A stretch of DNA of 64,000 nucleotides, taken from Nitrosomonas supralitoralis (GTDB taxonomy: Bacteria; Pseudomonadota; Gammaproteobacteria; Burkholderiales; Nitrosomonadaceae). Of the stretch, positions 57,744-64,000 are shown piece by piece. Position numbers and translations under genes: made by a program. The stretch lies in NCBI RefSeq assembly GCF_003011925.2, contig NZ_PXXU01000002.1, forward strand, positions 62,001 to 126,000. Reading direction: 5' to 3'. Numbering within the stretch: the stretch's first letter is position 1; the number at the start of each line of letters is the position of its first letter. Under the pieces are notes generated by a model that worked only from the letters and a program-made list of their open reading frames with translations, did no database searches and was not told where the DNA came from.

Positions 57744-59849
57744 TTACTTAACTCTCATGCCAGGTTGCGCACCGGCATCGGGTGACAAAATGAACAATTC
57801 TCCCGCATTACCACCACCTGCAGCCAGCACCATTCCTTCCGATAAACCGAATTTCATTTGCCGAGGTGCAAGATTGGCGACCATTACGGTCAGACGTCCT
57901 TTGAGTTGCTCTGGCTCGTAGGCCGATTTAATGCCGGCAAAAACCATGCGTTGCTCGTTGCCGATGTCGAGTGTTAGTTTCAATAACTTTTCCGCGCCGG
58001 ACACATGCTCCGCGCTGACAATTTTAGCGATACGTAAATCAATTTTACTGAAGTCGTCAATGGAAACAGTCTCGGCAATTGGCACAATTGCATGTTGCTG
58101 CTTCTCTGCATGCTTTATGGGAGAATCTTGCGCTGAAGGTGCTCGACTCTGCGTGTTGGCAGCAGTTAGCGCATCGATTTGCTTGATGTCAATGCGTGTC
58201 ATCAAATGCTGGTAAACGTTGATTTTATGTCCTGCAGGCAGCAATAAATCGGATATCATTTGATTCTCTCCTAATTGCGGCCAAGTCAATGGCGCACAAT
58301 TGAGAAAAGCCTCAATAAGTTGTACGGTCTCCGGAAGAATCGGTTTTAAATAACGCGATAACAGGTAAAACAATTGAATACCAAGGCTGCAAGTGCGTTG
58401 CAATTCATCAGTTCGGTCCGGATTCTTGGCGATTTCCCACGGCGCTAATTCGTGAATCGTTTCGTTAGCTTCGTCAGCAAATTTCATGATTTGACGAATG
58501 GCAGCAGAAAATTCACGCGCTTCGAATGCCTGCTCAATAACATCTGGCCTCCAGGTGACAAAACGTTCATTCACCAATAATTGCAGAACCTGGAATTGCT
58601 CGCCATCGACCAATCTGCCATCAAACCGTTTACTGATGAAACCCGCACAGCGGCTGGCAATGTTGATAAACTTGCCGATCAGATCGGAATTCACGCGCAC
58701 TACAAAATCCTCCAGATTCAAGTCGATGTCTTCCAATGTGCTGTTGAGTTTGGCTGCGTAGTAATAACGCAACCATTCGGGATTCAGGCCTTGCTTCAAA
58801 TAGCTTTCCGCAGTGATGAACGTTCCACGCGACTTGCTCATTTTTTCGCCGTTTACAGTCAGGAAACCATGCGCGAAAATTTTGGTCGGTGTGCGGTATC
58901 CTGCATTTTCCAGCATCGCAGGCCAAAATAGCGCATGGAAATACAAAATATCTTTGCCGATGAAGTGATACAGTTCCGCGTCAGATTCCGGCTGCCAGAA
59001 TTCATCGAACTGAATCTTTTCTCGTTCGCATAAATTCTTGAAGCTACCCATGTAACCAATCGGTGCGTCAAGCCAGACATAAAAATATTTGCCGGGAGCA
59101 CCGGGGATTTGAAATCCGAAATAGGGTGCATCGCGCGATATATCCCAATCAGAAAGCTTGTTCTCTCCCACATCGCCGATCCATTCACGCATTTTGTTGG
59201 CAGCTTCCGGTTGTAAATGATCACCCTCACAAGCCCAGCGACGCAAAAAATCAACACACCGCGAGTCGGATAAGCTAAAGAAATAATGTTCGGATGACTT
59301 GCTGACTGGCTTTGCGCCGGATACAGCGGAATACGGATTTTTCAGTTCTGTCGGTGCATATGCTGCACCGCAGATTTCGCACGAATCACCGTATTGATCC
59401 TTAGCACCACATTTCGGGCATTCTCCTTTGACATATCGATCTGGCAGGAACATATTTTTAACTGGATCATAAAGCTGTTCAATTCCGCGCACTGTAATCA
59501 ATCCAGCACTCTTTAACTGACCAAATATATATTCTGAAAAATACCGAGTTTCTTCTGAATGAGTACTGTAATAGTTGTCAAATTGAATATGAAAACCGGT
59601 AAAATCTTCCAGATGTTCTGAATGCACGCGCGCAATCAAATCTTCTGGTGTAATACCTTCTTTTTCTGCGCGCAGCATTATTGGCGTACCATGCGTATCA
59701 TCGGCGCATATATAGTAAACCGTATGTCCGCGCATTTTCTGAAATCGCACCCAGATATCGGTTTGAATATATTCCACTAAATGACCTAAATGGATACTGC
59801 CGTTGGCATAAGGGAGTGCGGAAGTAACCAGAATTTTTCGCTTGTTCAT
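57744..59849 (-). CDS. metG: Methionyl-tRNA synthetase
   Basis: A 701-residue class I synthetase that charges tRNA(Met). The HIGH motif appears as SIHLGHL (about residues 18-24) and KMSKS as [10 protein letters not shown]. The zinc knuckle in the connective domain is [19 protein letters not shown]. The C-terminal 110 residues are the tRNA-binding, dimer-forming domain ([20 protein letters not shown]) usual in long bacterial MetG. It diverges from apbC. Confidence 0.97.
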   Translation of the reverse strand: MNKRKILVTSALPYANGSIHLGHLVEYIQTDIWVRFQKMRGHTVYYICADDTHGTPIMLRAEKEGITPEDLIARVHSEHLEDFTGFHIQFDNYYSTHSEETRYFSEYIFGQLKSAGLITVRGIEQLYDPVKNMFLPDRYVKGECPKCGAKDQYGDSCEICGAAYAPTELKNPYSAVSGAKPVSKSSEHYFFSLSDSRCVDFLRRWACEGDHLQPEAANKMREWIGDVGENKLSDWDISRDAPYFGFQIPGAPGKYFYVWLDAPIGYMGSFKNLCEREKIQFDEFWQPESDAELYHFIGKDILYFHALFWPAMLENAGYRTPTKIFAHGFLTVNGEKMSKSRGTFITAESYLKQGLNPEWLRYYYAAKLNSTLEDIDLNLEDFVVRVNSDLIGKFINIASRCAGFISKRFDGRLVDGEQFQVLQLLVNERFVTWRPDVIEQAFEAREFSAAIRQIMKFADEANETIHELAPWEIAKNPDRTDELQRTCSLGIQLFYLLSRYLKPILPETVQLIEAFLNCAPLTWPQLGENQMISDLLLPAGHKINVYQHLMTRIDIKQIDALTAANTQSRAPSAQDSPIKHAEKQQHAIVPIAETVSIDDFSKIDLRIAKIVSAEHVSGAEKLLKLTLDIGNEQRMVFAGIKSAYEPEQLKGRLTVMVANLAPRQMKFGLSEGMVLAAGGGNAGELFILSPDAGAQPGMRVK

Positions 59850-59974
59850 TCTCTATTCACAGCTCAGATTAAATAAGTAGCAATTGTAACAAACTGTGTG
59901 TGCAATCCCGATATTTGTTACCATTCCTTTATTAAATTGTTAGCCGCTGATCGGCAGTAATAAGGAGTTTTGTA

Positions 59975-61063
59975 GTGACTATTTCTGAACAACAAATACA
60001 AGCAGTTCTCACGCAGATCATTGATCCAACCACAGGTAAGGATTACATCTCCGCAAAAACAGTACGCTCTATTCAGGTTGACCAAAATAATATCGCGATT
60101 GATATCGAATTGGGCTATCCCGCCAACAGCGTTAAAATTAATGTACAAAGCCAGATCGCTGAAGCTTTGCGATCAATATCTGGAACTGGCAATATCCAGG
60201 TAACCGTCAACAGCAAAATTATTCCACATAGCGTGCAACGAGGTGTAAAACTAATTCCCGGTATTAAAAATATCATTGCAGTCGCATCCGGCAAAGGTGG
60301 TGTTGGAAAATCGGCAACAGCAGTCAACCTGGCTCTGGCATTGTCAGCAGAAGGTGCTTCCGTGGGCATTCTGGATGCAGATATTTATGGACCGTCTCAA
60401 CCACAAATGTTAGGCATAACCGGTCATCCGGAATCGTTTGACGGCAAAACTATGGAGCCCATGCAGGCACATGGTATTCAGGCGATGTCGATTGGATTGT
60501 TGATTGACGTCGAGACCCCGATGGTTTGGCGCGGCCCAATGGTTACGCAAGCTTTGCAGCAATTATTGAACGATACCAACTGGAAAGAACTGGATTATTT
60601 AATTGTTGATTTGCCGCCGGGTACTGGCGATATTCAATTGACGCTGGCGCAAAAAATTCCCGTAACAGGCGCCGTCATTGTCACTACGCCGCAGGATATC
60701 GCTCTGCTTGATGCTCGTAAGGGTCTAAAAATGTTTGAGAAAGTAGGAATTCCGATTTTGGGTATCGTCGAAAACATGAGCATGCATACCTGCTCGCAAT
60801 GCGGTCACACCGAGCCAATATTTGGTACAGGCGGAGGTGAAAGAATGTGTCAGGATTACAATGCCGAATTTCTCGGTGCTTTGCCGCTCGATATCAAAAT
60901 CCGCGAGCACACTGATACAGGAAAGCCCAGCGTCGTTGCTGAGCCGGATGGAAAAATAGCCGAAATCTATCGATTGATTGCACGACGCGTTGCCGTTAAG
61001 GTTGCCGAATGCGCCGAAGATCACTCAGAATTGTTTACCAAAATCATCATGGAAAATGACTAG
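59975..61063 (+). CDS. apbC: Iron-sulfur carrier protein ApbC/Mrp
   Basis: A 362-residue protein starting with GTG after AAGGAG. Residues 1-90 are the MIP18-like domain; then comes the P-loop GKGGVGKSATAVNLALALS of the deviant Walker type, DADIYGPSQPQMLG, and the cluster-binding CSQCG (TCSQCGHTEPIFG). It assembles and passes iron-sulfur clusters to target proteins. It is divergent from metG and is followed by dcd after 13 bases. Confidence 0.93.
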   Translation: MTISEQQIQAVLTQIIDPTTGKDYISAKTVRSIQVDQNNIAIDIELGYPANSVKINVQSQIAEALRSISGTGNIQVTVNSKIIPHSVQRGVKLIPGIKNIIAVASGKGGVGKSATAVNLALALSAEGASVGILDADIYGPSQPQMLGITGHPESFDGKTMEPMQAHGIQAMSIGLLIDVETPMVWRGPMVTQALQQLLNDTNWKELDYLIVDLPPGTGDIQLTLAQKIPVTGAVIVTTPQDIALLDARKGLKMFEKVGIPILGIVENMSMHTCSQCGHTEPIFGTGGGERMCQDYNAEFLGALPLDIKIREHTDTGKPSVVAEPDGKIAEIYRLIARRVAVKVAECAEDHSELFTKIIMEND

Positions 61064-61076
61064 GAACTGATGAATC

Positions 61077-61643
61077 ATGACGATTAAATCAGACAAATGG
61101 ATACGTCGTATGGCGTTCGAGTACGGCATGATTGAGCCATTCGAACCCGATCAGATCCGCCAAAAAGACAATCAACGTATTGTTTCCTACGGCACATCAA
61201 GCTATGGTTACGATATTCGCTGTTCGGATGAATTTAAACTATTTACCAATATCAATTCGACGATTGTTGATCCGAAGAATTTTGATTCCAATTCATTTGT
61301 CGATGTCAGAAACGATGTATGCATCATTCCACCGAATTCATTTGCACTGGCACGCACCGTCGAATATTTCCGTATTCCGCGCAATATACTAACCATTTGC
61401 CTGGGTAAATCAACCTATGCTCGCTGCGGCATTATTGTCAATGTAACTCCCTTTGAACCGGAGTGGGAAGGCTATGTCACATTGGAATTTTCCAATACAA
61501 CCCCACTCCCGGCTAAAATCTACGCCAATGAAGGTGTCGCGCAAGTAATATTCTTTGAATCGGATGAAATTTGCGAAACTTCATACAAGGATCGAGGCGG
61601 TAAATATCAAGGACAGCATGGTGTGACGCTGCCGAAAATCTAA
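61077..61643 (+). CDS. dcd: dCTP deaminase
   Basis: A 188-residue trimeric enzyme that turns dCTP into dUTP, the precursor of d[27 protein letters not shown] and [31 protein letters not shown] are the family blocks; the catalytic glutamate lies in the last of these. The end [15 protein letters not shown] is typical. It follows apbC closely and is probably co-transcribed with it. Confidence 0.96.
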   Translation: MTIKSDKWIRRMAFEYGMIEPFEPDQIRQKDNQRIVSYGTSSYGYDIRCSDEFKLFTNINSTIVDPKNFDSNSFVDVRNDVCIIPPNSFALARTVEYFRIPRNILTICLGKSTYARCGIIVNVTPFEPEWEGYVTLEFSNTTPLPAKIYANEGVAQVIFFESDEICETSYKDRGGKYQGQHGVTLPKI

Positions 61644-61675
61644 ATTCATATCATATTAACTAGCGTGATATTGCT

Positions 61676-62935
61676 TTGATTTTGACGCGAAAAGGTTTAA
61701 CGTTGATCCGACAGTTTTTTGTCATATTGATACTCGTTTTTCTTTTCTCAGTTTTTCCAGTGGAAGCACAAAATCGTATCTCTTTGCCACGGACAGGATT
61801 GGAACCTAATGATATCGCTGTAATTATCAATGAAAACGATCCGTTGTCTCGGCAAATTGGCAATTACTATCAACAAGCTCGTCAAATACCCGAAACAAAC
61901 ATCATTAAACTACGATTCTCATCTGAGCGTAGTGTTCTGACTCCTAAAGAATTTAGACAATTAAAAGCAACCATAGACCAACTTACTCCTAAGCACGTGC
62001 AAGCATTTGCCGTTGCCTGGACTACCCCGTACCGGGTTGGTTGCATGTCGATCACATCCGCTCTGGCTTTTGGTTTCGACAAGAAATATTGTGCCAAACC
62101 CTGTGAAACGACTGCTCCCAGTCCCTATTTCAACTCATCCAGCCTGGATCCATATGATGACTACAAGCTGCGCCCTGCGATGATGCTGGCCGGCACATCT
62201 TTCGAGCACATCAAGGCATTGATTGACCGTGGCATACACTCCGATTATAGCTTTCCCAAAGGTCAAGCCTATTTAATGAATACCTCAGATAAAGCTCGCA
62301 ACAGTCGTGCAGCTGGCTTTACTCAAACGGTAAAAGAATTAACCGGCATTTTCCCTGTGCAAATACTTATGACCGATTACATTTCTGATCGTAACAATGT
62401 GCTTTTTTATTTTACCGGTTTGAAAGCAGTGCCTATGCTGGAAACACTGCACTTTCTTCCAGGCGCTTTAGCGGATCACTTAACTTCGGCGGGCGGCATG
62501 CTGACTGATACGCTACAAATGAGCAGTTTACGTTGGCTGGAGGCTGGAGCCACAGCAAGCTACGGAACCGTTGTTGAACCTTGCAGCTTTTCACAAAAAT
62601 TTCCATCCCCCATGATTGCCATGCTTCAGTACGCATTAGGTGCTTCTGCTCTTGAAGCTTATTGGAAAAGCGTTGCTTGGCCGGGCCAAGGCGTATTCAT
62701 CGGCGAGCCATTAGCTAAACCTTTTGCTCCACATTTGAAGGAAGTGAGTCCGGGGCAATTTGTGCTGAAATTTCTTTCATCACGCACCGGGCGATTGAGA
62801 ATTGAACAATCATTTTCTGCTGCTGGACCTTTTCGCCTATTTACGCGACAAAAAATCATTCGCCGCGGAGAGAATCAATTTAAATTCAAATTCAATGGTA
62901 AAACAGATGGTTATTTAAATATACATTGGCATTGA
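61676..62935 (+). CDS. Exported protein of the TIGR03790 type
   Basis: A 419-residue protein with a signal peptide (IRQFFVILILVFLFSVFPVEA). TGLEPNDIAVIINENDPLSR, FAVAWTTPYRVGCMSI and TDTLQMSSLRWLEAGATASYG are the features by which I assign TIGR03790, a widespread family without known function. The start is a TTG, 32 bases after dcd; other TTG codons nearby are alternatives, and none has a strong ribosome site. It may form the end of the apbC-dcd transcript. Confidence 0.65.
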   Translation: MILTRKGLTLIRQFFVILILVFLFSVFPVEAQNRISLPRTGLEPNDIAVIINENDPLSRQIGNYYQQARQIPETNIIKLRFSSERSVLTPKEFRQLKATIDQLTPKHVQAFAVAWTTPYRVGCMSITSALAFGFDKKYCAKPCETTAPSPYFNSSSLDPYDDYKLRPAMMLAGTSFEHIKALIDRGIHSDYSFPKGQAYLMNTSDKARNSRAAGFTQTVKELTGIFPVQILMTDYISDRNNVLFYFTGLKAVPMLETLHFLPGALADHLTSAGGMLTDTLQMSSLRWLEAGATASYGTVVEPCSFSQKFPSPMIAMLQYALGASALEAYWKSVAWPGQGVFIGEPLAKPFAPHLKEVSPGQFVLKFLSSRTGRLRIEQSFSAAGPFRLFTRQKIIRRGENQFKFKFNGKTDGYLNIHWH

Positions 62936-63079
62936 TAAATCATCAGAAAACCCAAAAAGTTATCTAAACTTTTTTACAATACAACCGTCTAATTCGGTAG
63001 CAATTTTATCTACCACAAGACATTGTTTACAATAGTTAATTCTTTACGTTTAAAAAACATTTTAATATGAAAAAAATAC

Positions 63080-63107
63080 TTGATTTGCTTGAAATGCAGA
63101 CTATAAT
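63080..63107 (+). promoter_or_regulatory. Sigma-70 promoter of the decarboxylase leader
   Basis: TTGATT at 63080-63085 and TATAAT at 63102-63107 are 16 bases apart. Directly at the -10 end begins a hairpin, TGCGTG (63107-63112) and CACGCA (63122-63127) with a nine-base loop, which would lie at the very start of the mRNA. The rest of the gap 62936-63079 is AT-rich without other features. Confidence 0.65.
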
Positions 63108-63153
63108 GCGTGGATTTTATTCACGCAGCAAACTTACCGACGAGGAGGTCATC

Positions 63154-63219
63154 ATGAGAAGTATTAAGAACTTTATTGCTCTAGCTGATTTAGTCAATGT
63201 TCATATTCCTGAAACATAG
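63154..63219 (+). CDS. 21-residue upstream ORF, candidate leader peptide of the decarboxylase gene
   Basis: ATG at 63154 follows AGGAGG (63143-63148) by five bases, an almost ideal ribosome site and stronger than that of most genes in this window. The frame runs 21 codons (MRSIKNFIALADLV... ending HIPET) to TAG at 63217-63219. Only 22 bases separate its stop from the ATG of the decarboxylase. In gammaproteobacteria the peptide SpeFL stalls ribosomes on ornithine to switch on speC/speF; the sequence here differs, but position and size suit a similar role. That role is inferred, not shown. Confidence 0.6.
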   Translation: MRSIKNFIALADLVNVHIPET

Positions 63220-63241
63220 CGTTTTTTAAAGGAGCGCCCGC

Positions 63242-64000
63242 ATGCCTAAACTCTCGTCCTCACTTCAGAAACACGATCAATCTGAAGTCCTATTCGATAC
63301 CCATCCTGAAGTTAGTCTAAATTTTGAACACGTACAAGATGCTTTAAAGAAAGGCTATCAACGACCTTTTTTACTGGTAGACAGTGACTTAATTCGACTT
63401 AAGTCCCGACGCTTCATGGCTGCAATGCCCCGAGTTCATCCACATTATGCCGTCAAAGCAAATCCTGATGAACGTGTACTCAAAACTCTAATTGAGGAAG
63501 GTGTTGGGTTTGAGATCGCCTCTATTGCCGAGCTTGACGTGCTTCTCAAGTTAGGCGTACCGGCTGCTGAAATATTTTATAGTAATCCGATGAAATCTCG
63601 GGCTTACATAGAATATGCGGCTGCCAAAGGAGTCGAATGGTATGTACTCGACAGCGTTGAGGAGTTACAAAAAATAGTTGGCATTAAGCCAGATGCCAAA
63701 ATGTATTTACGTATTGATACGCCCAATATTGGTAGTGATTGGCCGTTAGCTGGAAAATTTGGCACACACCTGGCCGATATTCATGAAATCATTCATCAGG
63801 CTGTAAAACTCAAAGCGGATTTGGCCGGTGTTACCTTTCATGTTGGCTCTCAATGCCGAAACCCGCAAAATTGGCGCGTTGGTATCGAGCGTGCAAAAAA
63901 AGTCTTTGCTGAAATGCAACGTGTCGGCTTAAACCCTCGATTACTCAATGTTGGCGGAGGCTATCCAGTTCGACATGTCAAACCAATTCCTTCAATCGAG
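63242..64000 (+). CDS. Type III PLP decarboxylase, ornithine/lysine type, 3' end cut by window
   Basis: 253 codons are present from the ATG at 63242 (GGAG seven bases upstream) to the window edge. The alanine-racemase-fold start shows the PLP lysine in PHYAVKANPD, then VGFEIASIAELDVLL, IFYSNPMKS, VTFHVGSQC and LLNVGGGYPV, all hallmarks of group IV ornithine/diaminopimelate/arginine decarboxylases. The sequence is closest to the short ornithine or lysine decarboxylases (eukaryotic ODC type), which make putrescine or cadaverine. Substrate cannot be fixed because the C-terminal half is missing. Confidence 0.88.
   Translation, partial: MPKLSSSLQKHDQSEVLFDTHPEVSLNFEHVQDALKKGYQRPFLLVDSDLIRLKSRRFMAAMPRVHPHYAVKANPDERVLKTLIEEGVGFEIASIAELDVLLKLGVPAAEIFYSNPMKSRAYIEYAAAKGVEWYVLDSVEELQKIVGIKPDAKMYLRIDTPNIGSDWPLAGKFGTHLADIHEIIHQAVKLKADLAGVTFHVGSQCRNPQNWRVGIERAKKVFAEMQRVGLNPRLLNVGGGYPVRHVKPIPSIE

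Noticed and set aside
1..64000. tRNA or rRNA genes
   Set aside because: I looked for typical T-loop and CCA-end patterns and rRNA signatures and found none that I could support by eye.

Overview
The window looks like a chromosomal segment of a moderately AT-rich betaproteobacterium, most likely from the Nitrosomonas group. The evidence is indirect: the block polA / DUF2782 / thrB / BPSS1780-type membrane protein, the pair metG / apbC-dcd, the pair rluC / rne, a PEP-CTERM exported protein, and a remnant of an FNT (formate/nitrite) channel. No rRNA or tRNA gene was found, so the genus is an inference.

Layout. 1-7 kb is core: an M23 peptidase (cut by the window start), dciA, an RNase II-family exonuclease, a TonB-family protein, aroE and mgtE. 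7.1-11.8 kb is a surface-polysaccharide operon on the minus strand: ABC permease (wzm), ABC ATPase with a sugar-binding tail (wzt), and an 842-residue protein joining a methyltransferase, a 14-residue heptad repeat and two glycosyltransferase modules. 12.4-21.8 kb is a complete type I-F2 (I-Fv) CRISPR-Cas locus: a WYL regulator, cas1, cas2-3, cas7fv, cas5fv, cas6f and an array of 24 repeats and 23 spacers. The large subunit (Cas8f) is absent, as is typical of this variant. Spacers 1 and 3 recognise the same protospacer in two diverged relatives, and every difference between them is synonymous.

22-41 kb is an accessory region: small membrane proteins, a 2333-residue RTX lipase coupled to a small membrane-anchored protein, decayed IS3 and IS6 elements around two small exported proteins, an aquaglyceroporin, two exported proteins (one PEP-CTERM), a BON-MscS channel, an FmdE-like protein, a hemerythrin and a dead FNT channel. 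41-63 kb returns to core genes: hemW, the YbbA-YbbP exporter, tesA, rluC, rne, polA, a LOG-family hydrolase, thrB, yggS, metG, apbC, dcd and a TIGR03790-type exported protein.

The window ends in a type III PLP decarboxylase (ornithine/lysine type), cut at the edge. It is preceded by a good sigma-70 promoter and a 21-codon upstream ORF with a near-perfect Shine-Dalgarno sequence. This is a candidate leader-peptide control element and one of the most interesting signals here. The other strong signals are the synonymous spacer pair, the I-F2 locus with its WYL neighbour, and the RTX lipase with its coupled partner.
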